Shown here one piece after another: positions 17,332 to 24,833 of a DNA stretch of 52,457 bases (positions within the stretch are counted from its first letter, which is position 1; the number at the start of each line of letters is the position of its first letter). The notes under the pieces are model-generated. The model ran no database searches, was not told where the DNA came from, and saw only the letters and a list, made by a program, of their open reading frames with translations. The translations under genes were made by a program, and so were the position numbers. Origin of the DNA: Candidatus Neomarinimicrobiota bacterium (lineage in GTDB: Bacteria; Fidelibacterota; Marinisomatia; Marinisomatales; TCS55); contig JABGTK010000022.1 in the NCBI GenBank assembly GCA_018647265.1, positions 1 to 52,457 on the forward strand. The letters are read 5' to 3'.

Positions 17332-17637
17332 ATGAAAAACAAGAATATAAAACCACTGCATCCAGGCGAAATTCTTTTAGAAGAATTTTTAACTCCCTTG
17401 GGATTAAGTCAAAATAAAATATCCAGAGATAATTGGTGTCCTCCCCGTCGAATTAATGAAATTGTTTTAGAAAAAAGGCGCATTACCGCAGATACAGCTT
17501 TAAGGTTGGGGCGCTATTTTGATATGACACCCCAATTCAGGTTAGGTTTACAAATGGATTATGACCTAAACTTAGAAATTGATAGAATCGTTGATCCTCT
17601 TGATAAAGAAGTTAAATCCTATTTTGATGTATCTTAA
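17332..17637 (+). CDS. higA: HigA-family antitoxin, orphan (XRE helix-turn-helix)
   Basis: A 101-residue protein with the HigA/VapI pattern: HPGEILLEEFLTPLGLSQNK, then PPRRINEIV and RRITADTALRLGRYFDMTPQF. This is the XRE helix-turn-helix that binds its own operator and neutralises a RelE-fold HigB toxin. In the usual arrangement higB lies directly upstream; here the 181 bp upstream contain no reading frame, and an SGNH hydrolase follows. It is therefore an orphan antitoxin. Two usually conserved places differ from typical members: NWCPPRRI where a Gly-Val-Pro-Pro pattern is common, and QFRLGLQ where EFWLNLQ is common. It may be a decaying remnant or a stand-alone regulator. Confidence 0.85.
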   Translation: MKNKNIKPLHPGEILLEEFLTPLGLSQNKISRDNWCPPRRINEIVLEKRRITADTALRLGRYFDMTPQFRLGLQMDYDLNLEIDRIVDPLDKEVKSYFDVS

Positions 17638-17657
17638 ATGAATCAGGAGCACAAATC

Positions 17658-18473
17658 ATGAGCAAACACTTTCTGTCATTAATATTATTTACAACTTTAT
17701 CAATTGGCAATTCAAAAGGACTACTTTCTAGTAATTACGATCACCTTGTTGTTTTTGGCGACAGCCATTCAGATAATGGTTTTGATGATGGACATGGATT
17801 TGAACTCTATTCAAATGGAAAAGTATGGCCTGAATATTTGGCGGATCGATTGGAAGTACAATCATTAGAGGTTAGAGCTTGGGGCGGTGCGTTTTCTGGC
17901 ATGGGCAATGAAGGAAATAATGCCAAAGATTGGTCGGGCCTATTATGGCAAGTTCAACAATATGCTCCATCGACTAACATGGATAGTACATTAATTATTA
18001 TCGAAATTGGGTTTAATGATTTGCATGATCCAAATTATAATATATCTCCTACTCAAGTAGTTGATAATATTATAAGTGCAATGAGCGAACTATCATCCAA
18101 AGGAGCAAAACGCATTATACTCTGGAATTTAAATACGTCATTAGTCCCACCTGCCTTCACGAATAAAAATTATCATATGTATGATTACTATAAAGACAAA
18201 ATTGAATTTGCACAAAAACAATTTAAAATCTTCAATACAATTATTGAAGATTCGGTGATTCAATACAATTCAAATCAAAATAATATACGGGTAGACCTGT
18301 TTGACGCAGACTATGAGATAACAGAGATTTCAAAAAAGTTTGAAGATATAACAACTCCCTATAAAAATTCCAAATATTATCCAAAACAAGGTAAATGGTT
18401 TTGGTTTGATCAATGGCATTTCATGACAGAAACCCACAAATACATAGCAGAACAAATTTATTTATCATTGTAG
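17658..18473 (+). CDS. exported SGNH/GDSL-family hydrolase
   Basis: A 271-residue protein with a signal peptide (about residues 1-20) and an AGGAG ribosome site. SGNH blocks are visible in order: VFGDSHSDNGF (nucleophile Ser), GGAFSGMGN (Gly), IIEIGFNDLHD (Asn) and DQWHFMTETH (the Asp/His pair), so the catalytic residues are complete. The pattern is closest to the secreted esterase/phospholipase branch (thermolabile haemolysin, SGNH lipases). It acts on a lipid or acylated carbohydrate outside the cytoplasm; the exact substrate is unknown. It is 20 bp after higA and could be cotranscribed. No attC site is found at its 3' end, so it is not itself an intact integron cassette. Confidence 0.85.
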   Translation: MSKHFLSLILFTTLSIGNSKGLLSSNYDHLVVFGDSHSDNGFDDGHGFELYSNGKVWPEYLADRLEVQSLEVRAWGGAFSGMGNEGNNAKDWSGLLWQVQQYAPSTNMDSTLIIIEIGFNDLHDPNYNISPTQVVDNIISAMSELSSKGAKRIILWNLNTSLVPPAFTNKNYHMYDYYKDKIEFAQKQFKIFNTIIEDSVIQYNSNQNNIRVDLFDADYEITEISKKFEDITTPYKNSKYYPKQGKWFWFDQWHFMTETHKYIAEQIYLSL

Positions 18474-18523
18474 GAAACATTTTACTCATTAAAATCTTTC
18501 GAATTTGTGGTTGAGTTTATTCG

Positions 18524-19009
18524 TTATGCATCGAGGAGAATAAAATGCCAATAACTGGAGAGTGTTTTTGCGGCGAAGTAAAATACCAAGTAAATGGTAT
18601 GCTTCGCGATGCTAGATCATGCCACTGTTCCCGTTGTCGTAAGGCATTCAGTTCTCAAGCGTCAGCTTACGCACTACTTAATCCAAAAGACTTTAAATGG
18701 CTTTCAGGTGAAGATCTTCTCACATCCTATGTTGGTCAGCATGGTTTCGGTCTCCAATTTTGTAGCAAATGCGGTTCTACACTTTGTGGTATTTTTGAGG
18801 ATGCTATTCATGGTGTGACTTTGGGTTGTGTCGATGGTGACCCAAAAATTGAACTAGGTAGGCATATCTATGTTGGTTCTAAAGCGAGCTGGGAAGTTAT
18901 CCCTGAAGGTGTGCTTCAATACCAAGAGGGTGCGCCTGAAAATGCATAACAAGTTGCTTCAGCGGAAAAATTGCTCGCTCACGCTCGCAGTTTTCCGCTG
19001 AGCAAGGCG
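18524..19009 (+). mobile_element. integron gene cassette (GFA gene plus attC)
   Basis: A 486-bp unit with the exact organisation of an integron gene cassette: it begins at the cut G^TTATGC (18523-18529), has a ribosome site and one gene in plus orientation, and ends within an attC site at G19009, followed by TT. The R'' box of the attC is GCATAAC (18944-18950), the perfect reverse complement of the GTTATGC at the 5' boundary, as expected when both halves came from one circular cassette. No integrase gene and no second attC are visible in the window, so this is a solitary cassette. Compatible with capture at a secondary site or a remnant of an array. Confidence 0.85.
18545..18949 (+). CDS. GFA-family zinc protein (glutathione-dependent formaldehyde-activating-like)
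   Basis: A 134-residue protein of the GFA/CENP-V fold. Zinc ligands are CFCGEVKY near the N-terminus, CHCSRCRKAF around residues 27-36, and FCSKCGSTLCG around residues 77-87. GAGGAG lies just before the ATG. Members of this family are often called formaldehyde-activating enzymes, but only a few bind glutathione or formaldehyde, so the substrate is unknown. The stop codon TAA lies inside the R'' box of the attC site, a typical economy of integron cassettes. GFA genes are frequent in environmental cassette pools. No promoter is seen inside the cassette, so expression would come from upstream. Confidence 0.9.
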   Translation: MPITGECFCGEVKYQVNGMLRDARSCHCSRCRKAFSSQASAYALLNPKDFKWLSGEDLLTSYVGQHGFGLQFCSKCGSTLCGIFEDAIHGVTLGCVDGDPKIELGRHIYVGSKASWEVIPEGVLQYQEGAPENA

Positions 19010-19015
19010 TTAATC
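18944..19015 (+). other. attC recombination site
   Basis: R'' is GCATAAC (18944-18950); R' is GTTAATC (19009-19015) with the cut after G19009. The arms TTGCTTCAGCGGAAAA (18954-18969) and TTTTCCGCTGAGCAA (18991-19005) pair perfectly except for one extra T on the left (18958 or 18959), which would be an extrahelical base on the folded bottom strand. Unpaired spacers AAG and GGC separate the R and L boxes, and a 21-nt terminal loop (18970-18990) is rich in GCTCGC. Total length 72 bp, within the normal range for attC. Confidence 0.88.
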
Positions 19016-19024
19016 GGCACTTTA

Positions 19025-19043
19025 ATACGATAGGCTATCGTAT
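19025..19043. promoter_or_regulatory. palindromic operator of vapBC
   Basis: ATACGATAG-G-CTATCGTAT: a perfect inverted repeat with 9-bp arms around a single G, ending 8 bp before the vapB ATG. Ribbon-helix-helix antitoxins usually bind such palindromes to repress their own operon, so this is the likely VapB/VapBC operator. It starts 10 bp after the attC R' box. Confidence 0.75.
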
Positions 19044-19051
19044 ATTCCGCC

Positions 19052-19264
19052 ATGAAAGTTACAGCTTTAATACCTAGATCACTCATTTTTGAGGTGAAAG
19101 AACTCACTAATGGAAAGAACATTACTGATTCATTAATTAAGGCACTCACAGAATGGGTGGACATTAAAAAAATCAAAGACCTGAATCTTCAAGTGTCAGA
19201 AAAACCTTTGGAATTCAAATCCGATTTTAATGCACAATCAGCAAGAGAAACCAACCGCTCGTGA
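19052..19264 (+). CDS. vapB: VapB-type antitoxin
   Basis: A 70-residue protein. The N-terminus MKVTALIPRSLIFEVKELTN followed by NITDSLIKALTEWV has the strand-helix-helix pattern of ribbon-helix-helix antitoxins of the DUF2191/VapB type. The polar C-terminal tail (KPLEFKSDFNAQSARETN) would thread into and block the toxin. The stop overlaps the vapC start by 4 bp. There is no Shine-Dalgarno sequence before the ATG; a palindromic operator ends 8 bp upstream, so the transcript may be nearly leaderless. Confidence 0.85.
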   Translation: MKVTALIPRSLIFEVKELTNGKNITDSLIKALTEWVDIKKIKDLNLQVSEKPLEFKSDFNAQSARETNRS

Positions 19265-19638
19265 TTGTTGTTGATACTTCGGTCTGGATTGAATTCTTTA
19301 AAAATCACTCTTCTATCTTTCCAAAATTAAAAGTCCACCTCGAACGAGGGGAGGTGATTGCCGCTGAACCTGTTTTTGGTGAACTCATGCAAGGTGTAAA
19401 AAACAAACGGGAAAGAGCCATCATATCCAATTATTGGCATCACCTTCCCAAATTCTCCATGGATGGAATATTTTTTAAGGCAGGCGAAATATCCGGAAAT
19501 AATAAATGGATCGCCAAAGGAGTTGGCCTAATTGATTCCGCTATATTAATTTATGCAAAAGATCGAGGATGTCAAATCTGGACCTTAGATAAAAAACTGT
19601 TATCTATTATATCTTACAAAGATCGATTTAAACCATAA
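19261..19638 (+). CDS. vapC: VapC-type PIN-domain toxin
   Basis: A 125-residue PIN-domain ribonuclease. The four acidic active-site residues are present: Asp5 (VVDTSVW), Glu41 (FGELMQG), Asp92 (LIDSAI) and Asp110 (TLDKKL). The start is GTG at 19261, overlapping the end of vapB, which couples translation of toxin to antitoxin. VapC toxins cut tRNA or rRNA in a Mg-dependent way and are inhibited by VapB. The pair lies between the integron cassette and a cupin gene in a small accessory stretch. The active site looks intact, so the toxin is probably functional. Confidence 0.92.
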   Translation: MIVVDTSVWIEFFKNHSSIFPKLKVHLERGEVIAAEPVFGELMQGVKNKRERAIISNYWHHLPKFSMDGIFFKAGEISGNNKWIAKGVGLIDSAILIYAKDRGCQIWTLDKKLLSIISYKDRFKP

Positions 19639-19645
19639 TATTCAG

Positions 19646-20011
19646 ATGAAGAATGAAACAATCAACATAACAGAAAAATTCGAATTATTCTCCGATCAGT
19701 GGAGCCCCAAGGTTTTTGCTGAAATGAATGATTACCAATTCAAACTGGCCAAAGTAGAGGGAGAATTCGTGTGGCATTCCCATGACGATACGGATGAAAC
19801 ATTCATTGTGATCGAGGGCCAACTCACAATTGAATTCCGTGATGGTAAGGTTGATTTAAAAAAAGGCGAAATGTTTATCGTTCCTAAAGGGAAAGAACAT
19901 AAACCCATTGCGAAAAGAGAATGTCATATCATGTTGATCGAACCAAAAGGTGTTGTGAATACGGGTAATGTTGGTGGTAAACACACAGCCGAAAATGATG
20001 TTTGGATTTAA
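19646..20011 (+). CDS. small cupin-domain protein
   Basis: A 121-residue single-domain cupin. Metal ligands fit His44, His46 and Glu51 (VWHSHDDTDETFIVIEG) and His85 (VPKGKEHKP), the standard two cupin motifs. Such small cupins bind a divalent metal and can be isomerases, dioxygenases or binding proteins; the substrate is not evident. It begins 8 bp after vapC without an obvious ribosome site, so it may be translated by reinitiation. Its stop lies 4 bp from the convergent acs stop. Confidence 0.82.
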   Translation: MKNETINITEKFELFSDQWSPKVFAEMNDYQFKLAKVEGEFVWHSHDDTDETFIVIEGQLTIEFRDGKVDLKKGEMFIVPKGKEHKPIAKRECHIMLIEPKGVVNTGNVGGKHTAENDVWI

Positions 20012-20014
20012 AGT

Positions 20015-21952
20015 CTAAATCGCACCCTCAATAAGATTTTCTACGACTGATGGATCTGCCAATGTAGAAGTATCGCCCATATTATCCGTATCACCTTCGG
20101 CAATTTTTCTTAATATTCGTCGCATGATCTTTCCTGACCGTGTTTTAGGTAAAGCCGGTGTAAACTGAATTTTATCTGGTTTGGCATGGGGACCAATTTC
20201 TTTCACAACTGTTGACCGAATATCATTTATAATTGAATCGGTTACTTCTACCCCTGTCATTAGCGTTACAAATGCATATATCCCTACACCTTTAATATCG
20301 TGGGGATATCCCACAACAGCTGCTTCTGCAACACCATTGGCTTTACCGATTCCACCTTCCACTTCGGCTGATCCAATTCGATGTCCGGATACATTAAGTA
20401 CATCATCTACCCGTCCAGTGATCCAGTAATATCCATCTTCATCTCGCCGTGCCCCATCTCCTGTGAAATAATAGCCCGGAAATTCAGAAAAGTATGTTTC
20501 AACAAATCGATCGTGATCGCCATAGATAGAGCGCATTTGCCCCGGCCAGGAGGCCTTCATTGCCAACAATCCAGATACATTGTTACCAGAAATTTCATCT
20601 CCGGAATCTGTAAGTAAAACAGGCTCAATACCATAGAATGGGAATGTAGCAGAACCGGGTTTAGTCGGGGTGGCACCAGGTAATGGTGTCATCATTATAC
20701 CGCCCGTTTCCGTTTGCCACCACGTATCCACGATAGGACATTTTTCTTTTCCCACAATAGAATGATACCACATCCATTCCGGCTCTTTAATAGTTTCGCC
20801 TACTGTTCCCAATAATCTAAGAGAAGATAAATCATGTTTCTCAACCCAAGTATTGCCTTCTTTCATTAATGCTCTTAGGGCGGTTGGCGCTGTATAAAAA
20901 AGGGTAACTTTATGTTTGTCAACCACTTCCCAGAATCGGCCGAAATCGGGATAATTAGGCACACCCTCAAACATAACTGAAGTTGCACCACATGACATTG
21001 GACCATACACAATATATGAATGGCCTGTAACCCAACCAATATCTGCTGTGCACCAGTATATATCGTCTTTATTATAATCAAAAATCTGCTCAAACGTGTA
21101 ATTGGCATAAACCAAATATCCACCTGTTGTGTGGAGGACACCTTTTGGTTTACCCGTTGAACCAGATGTATATAAAATGAACAACGGGTCTTCCGCATCC
21201 ATTTCTACGGGAGCACAATTAGTGGCCGCCTTCGCCATTTCTTCCTGCCACCATACATCTCGACCTTCCACCATATCAACTGGCTCCCCTGTGCGATGAA
21301 CCACAATAACGTGTTCGATGGATGGGGTTTGCACTAAAGCCAAATCGGCATTGGATTTCATTGGGATATTTTGTTTCGTTCCACGAACACCTGTATCCTG
21401 TGTGATTAAAATTTTACATTCAGAATCATTTATTCGGTCTCTTAACGAATCGGGACTAAATGCTCCGAAAACAATGGAGTGAACGGCGCCAATCCGTGTG
21501 CAGGCCAACATGGCCACCGGTAATTGGGGTACCATCTGCATATACATACAAACGCGATCACCCTTTTCTACACCCAGGCCTTTAAGTACGTTGGCAAACT
21601 TCTGAACCTTTTCCAGCAATTCTGCATAAGTGAAATGTTGATCTTCATTCGGATCGTTCCCTTCCCAAATGAGTGCTGTCCTATCGCCATTCCCAGCTTC
21701 TACATGACGATCCAAACAATTATAACTCACATTGAGCTTACCACCTTCGAACCATTTTATATTGGCATTCACGAAATCAAATTCACCGATAGAATCCCAT
21801 TTTTTAAGCCATGAAATTCGTTCAGCTTTATCTGCCCAGAATGCGTTTCTATCTGTAATAGATTGATTGTATTCAGTATGATATTGATCCATGTCTTTAA
21901 CATGGGAATTGATTGAGAATAATGACGGCGGGTTAAAAACTTTTACATTCAT
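20015..21952 (-). CDS. acs: acetyl-CoA synthetase (AMP-forming)
   Basis: A 645-residue adenylate-forming enzyme of normal length. The P-loop is [17 protein letters not shown], the acetate-pocket region is [11 protein letters not shown], the hinge region is [18 protein letters not shown], and the C-terminal [14 protein letters not shown] carries the catalytic Lys that is acetylated to regulate known homologues. It converts acetate, ATP and CoA to acetyl-CoA, AMP and PPi, in the cytoplasm. The whole length matches Acs rather than propionyl-CoA synthetase. Upstream of the ATG there is an unusual tandem duplication of the ribosome site and start region, with a run of seven G just before the chosen start. 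It is transcribed alone. Confidence 0.96.
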   Translation of the reverse strand: MNVKVFNPPSLFSINSHVKDMDQYHTEYNQSITDRNAFWADKAERISWLKKWDSIGEFDFVNANIKWFEGGKLNVSYNCLDRHVEAGNGDRTALIWEGNDPNEDQHFTYAELLEKVQKFANVLKGLGVEKGDRVCMYMQMVPQLPVAMLACTRIGAVHSIVFGAFSPDSLRDRINDSECKILITQDTGVRGTKQNIPMKSNADLALVQTPSIEHVIVVHRTGEPVDMVEGRDVWWQEEMAKAATNCAPVEMDAEDPLFILYTSGSTGKPKGVLHTTGGYLVYANYTFEQIFDYNKDDIYWCTADIGWVTGHSYIVYGPMSCGATSVMFEGVPNYPDFGRFWEVVDKHKVTLFYTAPTALRALMKEGNTWVEKHDLSSLRLLGTVGETIKEPEWMWYHSIVGKEKCPIVDTWWQTETGGIMMTPLPGATPTKPGSATFPFYGIEPVLLTDSGDEISGNNVSGLLAMKASWPGQMRSIYGDHDRFVETYFSEFPGYYFTGDGARRDEDGYYWITGRVDDVLNVSGHRIGSAEVEGGIGKANGVAEAAVVGYPHDIKGVGIYAFVTLMTGVEVTDSIINDIRSTVVKEIGPHAKPDKIQFTPALPKTRSGKIMRRILRKIAEGDTDNMGDTSTLADPSVVENLIEGAI

Positions 21953-21983
21953 ATTCCCCCCCTTTTACATTCATATTTCCCCC
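21941..21983 (-). repeat. tandem duplication of the acs ribosome site and start codon
   Basis: Two near-identical units lie head to tail (21941-21962, 22 bp; 21963-21983, 21 bp). On the minus strand each reads a G run, then AA(A)TATGAATGTAAAA; the G run is 7 in the inner and 5 in the outer copy. The outer ATG (21972-21974) is 22 nt before the true start (21950-21952) and so out of frame with it. Confidence 0.8.
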
Positions 21984-22061
21984 TTTGAATGGATACTAAT
22001 TGAATTTATTGTTGAGATAATAAATGTATATTAGTGTTTGAGTGAGGTAGAAAATTAAGGG

Positions 22062-22976
22062 TTAATTATCTTTCATTAAAACATGTTTTTTCAAAATCCA
22101 ACCATTCACATTTTGATATTTATTTTGATTGTCTAAATAGATGCGCACACGGCCGAATAACCTATCCCCCGCCACTTTAGAGATGACAACTTGGTCGCCT
22201 TCGTTCAGCAAAAATAATACTGCTGATCCATTTTCAGGTCCTTCTCTAAATGGAACCAGATCATCAATAACTTCATAAATAGTTTCACCAGTACCTAGTT
22301 TTATTGGTGATATTTTGACTGTCCTTTCAGAATCGCCCTCGGGCACTTCGATGCTGCCCTTCCATGTAGGAAACCGACCATCCGTATTAATGGATAGTAA
22401 AACCGGTTCACCCATATTCCGCTTTATGGGAATTCGAACTGGGGTATAACCACTAGAGTCTGCTTCAGCGGTAGACAGCGTCTCACCATTCTGGGAAATG
22501 CGAATATGACCATTGGGAATAGGATCACCGGAAGCATCATCCACGATGCTAAGTTTCATGATATCGGCCGGAATAAGAATATCAAATTGGGTTAGTGTTA
22601 TCTCCCCACTGGCTGCATTGAACATTCGATATTGAAGATCATAGGCATCCCCAAGAGGTTCCATTTTTGCCACATTCCCAAGTGTATCCGAATTCAATAT
22701 ATTGGCGGGTAGGATAATCTGGATAGATTCATCGGGGAAAAATAATTTCTGCATATATGGTTCTGCCGGGTGGTTCCGGGGATATATACTAAAACGATAA
22801 GCCGTAGGCGTCACCTCAATCGGATTGACAGTTGCAATGATGCTTACCGTTTCCGATTCCTGAGCTTTTATTACCGATAAAATTGAATCAACTGCCGTGG
22901 AATCTTCTTGAGCAAATGCCAATGAAAGACATGTTATAAAATAAGTAGGTAGAAAAAGTTTAGCAGGATTTCCCAT
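22062..22976 (-). CDS. exported protein with C-terminal SH3-like domain
   Basis: A 304-residue protein. The frame opens at 23120, but the ATG at 22976 begins a good signal peptide (LFLPTYFITCLSLAFAQ) and is preferred; it overlaps the end of the thioesterase gene by 17 bp. The middle (DDASGDPIPNGHIRISQNGE ... AEADSSGYTPVRI) resembles a carboxypeptidase-regulatory or PEGA-like beta-sandwich. The last 70 residues (VPFREGPENGSAVLFLLNEG, then VVISKVAGDRLFGRVRI and GWILKKHV) look like a bacterial SH3 domain, which often binds peptidoglycan or protein. Function unknown; probably periplasmic or outer-membrane associated. Confidence 0.75.
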   Translation of the reverse strand: MGNPAKLFLPTYFITCLSLAFAQEDSTAVDSILSVIKAQESETVSIIATVNPIEVTPTAYRFSIYPRNHPAEPYMQKLFFPDESIQIILPANILNSDTLGNVAKMEPLGDAYDLQYRMFNAASGEITLTQFDILIPADIMKLSIVDDASGDPIPNGHIRISQNGETLSTAEADSSGYTPVRIPIKRNMGEPVLLSINTDGRFPTWKGSIEVPEGDSERTVKISPIKLGTGETIYEVIDDLVPFREGPENGSAVLFLLNEGDQVVISKVAGDRLFGRVRIYLDNQNKYQNVNGWILKKHVLMKDN

Positions 22977-23388
22977 GGGGCGTTTTCTTATAATTCCCTT
23001 TTTCATCTTTTTTAACCGAAACCATGACAATTGTGGCAACACACGCCAAACGAGGATCAGAATTTCTGCCCTCTGCATAAGCATCCACTTGAATTTTGAA
23101 GGATGTATTTCCTGTATCAATAATGGTTGCAGTAAAATTTACCCAATCTCCCAGATAAACCGGTTCTTTGAATTCCACCTTATCAATGGTGCGCGTGACG
23201 GCGCCATCTACATCGGCCCCCTTTAAAAATCGATGGGCCACCTTGGCCGCAGCCAAGTCAACCCATGCTATCATTTGTCCACCAAAAAGAGTGCCCACCA
23301 CGTTTATATGGTCAGGCATAACGAATTGTGAATATTTAGCTGAAACTCCCGGCATTATTTTAAAATCCTTTCCTGCAAAACTATGCAT
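22960..23388 (-). CDS. acyl-CoA thioesterase (hotdog fold)
   Basis: A 142-residue single hotdog-domain protein of the YciA/BFIT type. HINVVGTLFGGQMIAWVDLAAA contains the catalytic-region motif (Asn and the Gly-Gly-x-x-x-x-Trp-x-Asp pattern), and VDGAVTRTIDKVEFKEPVYLGDW is the following conserved strand region. Members hydrolyse acyl-CoA to free acid and CoA in the cytoplasm, usually as hexamers. Chain-length preference is unknown. It is preceded by a terminator at 23406-23472, so its promoter must be in the short 17-bp space or within that hairpin region, or it depends on readthrough. Confidence 0.88.
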   Translation of the reverse strand: MHSFAGKDFKIMPGVSAKYSQFVMPDHINVVGTLFGGQMIAWVDLAAAKVAHRFLKGADVDGAVTRTIDKVEFKEPVYLGDWVNFTATIIDTGNTSFKIQVDAYAEGRNSDPRLACVATIVMVSVKKDEKGNYKKTPHGKSC

Positions 23389-23405
23389 TGGTTATGATAA
23401 ATAAA

Positions 23406-23472
23406 AAGCCCCGCAAATACACCCTCGAGAAATTCTGTTTTCCCTGAAGAGCACGCCACACCTGCGGGGCTT
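23406..23472 (-). terminator. terminator with long loop after the polA-to-MFS gene run
   Basis: Perfect 10-bp G-C-rich arms AAGCCCCGCA (23406-23415) and TGCGGGGCTT (23463-23472) enclose a 47-nt loop. On the minus strand the stem is followed by CTTTTTATTT. It lies 48 bp beyond the MFS stop and 17 bp before the thioesterase start. The loop is far larger than usual, so a small folded RNA ending in this stem is possible. Confidence 0.72.
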
Positions 23473-23519
23473 GATGAAAAAGTTTATCTTCAAGATGATA
23501 TTGGTTTCAAGTATTTTTT

Positions 23520-24800
23520 TTATTTTAGGGATAAATATTCTTTTGCCATCCGTTCTCCCTCGTCAAGATCTACTTTTGTTAGGATAAATGCACCGGCAAT
23601 AAACAGGACTGAAATAGCTAAAATTCCCATCCGTGGATTTCCGGTAACCAATCCAACATATCCCATGAGTGGCGGTCCAATAATGGCAGCAAATTTCCCC
23701 AACATATTATAAAACCCATAAAATTCTGCTGCTTTTTCCTTCGGTATAATACGTGAATACATAGATCGACTCAAGGCCTGTATACCTCCTTGGAAACAAG
23801 CGATAAGCACGGCAATTGCGTAAAAATGCCATAACTCTTGTACAAAAACTCCAAATATTGTAATGCCGATATAACCGCAAATAGCCACATAAATAGCCTT
23901 TTTAATACCAACCTTAAATGCGAACCAATTATAAGCAAGGGTGGCGGGGAAGCCTACAAATTGAACCAACAACAGTGCTGTGATTAGTGAACTTGCAGGA
24001 AAGCCAAGGCTTGTGCCATAATCCACAGCCATACGAATCAAGGTATCCACCCCATCGATATACAACCAATAGGCCAGCAGAAATGTGCCCACAACTTTCA
24101 GATGCCTTATCTCCCTAATTGTTTTCCCCAACTGGCCCCATCCTGCCCCAACCGCTTTCATTAATCCGATGGGATGATGAATTCGCGGTTCTTTTACAAA
24201 TACCATAATTGGAATTGAAAATACGGCCCACCATACTGCCACCATGATAAATGAAATTCGAATAGCTGTAGCACCATCGGGGATTCCAAACATATCAGGA
24301 TTTTTATACATAAGTACGTTGATAAGAAAAAGGATACCACCCCCAATATATCCCAAAGCAAATCCCAGAGATGAGGCATAATCAATCTTCTTTTTTGATG
24401 TAATTCCCGGTAGTAACGAGTCGTAAAAAATATTTCCACCCAAGAATCCCACCGATGCAATAATATATAACATAACTGCCATTTGCCATTGCCCTTGGCC
24501 TACAATCCATAAGGAGCCGGTTCCAATTATGCCAAGAAAAGCGAATAAGATTAAAAATTTCTTTTTGGCTGTACCTCTATCGGCAACGGCGCCCAAAAAT
24601 GGCGCCATGGCAGCAACTATGATAGATGCAATAGAATTTGCCAATCCCAAATACCATGTACTTAAAGTAACACTGTCAGTATTGGACCAATATTCTTTAA
24701 AGAAAATTGGGAAAAAGCCTGCCATGACAGTCGTGGCAAAAGCGCTATTGGCCCAGTCATAAAAGGACCATGCCACAATAGATTTTTTTGAATCAATCAT
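23520..24800 (-). CDS. MFS transporter, UMF1/Atg22-like family
   Basis: A 426-residue inner-membrane protein with about 12 hydrophobic segments. The N-terminus IVAWSFYDWANSAFATTVMA matches the highly characteristic UMF1 (unknown major facilitator 1) signature related to yeast Atg22, and LSRSMYSRIIPKEKAAEFYGF is the conserved loop before the last segments. The substrate of bacterial members is unknown; export of amino acids or recycling of vacuole products is known only for Atg22. It starts 34 bp after the outer-membrane barrel gene and ends the long minus-strand run from polA. Confidence 0.88.
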   Translation of the reverse strand: MIDSKKSIVAWSFYDWANSAFATTVMAGFFPIFFKEYWSNTDSVTLSTWYLGLANSIASIIVAAMAPFLGAVADRGTAKKKFLILFAFLGIIGTGSLWIVGQGQWQMAVMLYIIASVGFLGGNIFYDSLLPGITSKKKIDYASSLGFALGYIGGGILFLINVLMYKNPDMFGIPDGATAIRISFIMVAVWWAVFSIPIMVFVKEPRIHHPIGLMKAVGAGWGQLGKTIREIRHLKVVGTFLLAYWLYIDGVDTLIRMAVDYGTSLGFPASSLITALLLVQFVGFPATLAYNWFAFKVGIKKAIYVAICGYIGITIFGVFVQELWHFYAIAVLIACFQGGIQALSRSMYSRIIPKEKAAEFYGFYNMLGKFAAIIGPPLMGYVGLVTGNPRMGILAISVLFIAGAFILTKVDLDEGERMAKEYLSLK

Positions 24801-24833
24801 TTGGATGCCTATTCATGAAAAGAATATAGTTTT

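Noticed and set aside
17658-18523. SGNH hydrolase as a second integron cassette
   Set aside because: No paired L arms or R'' box can be found between its stop (18473) and the cassette boundary (18523), so no attC supports this.
20005-20021. GATTTA-AAGTC-TAAATC hairpin between the cupin and acs stops
   Set aside because: Only 6 bp of mostly A/T pairs inside coding ends and no T run; probably chance.
22977-23120. 48-residue N-terminal extension of the SH3-domain protein
   Set aside because: It lies wholly within the thioesterase gene and hides the signal peptide that begins at 22976.
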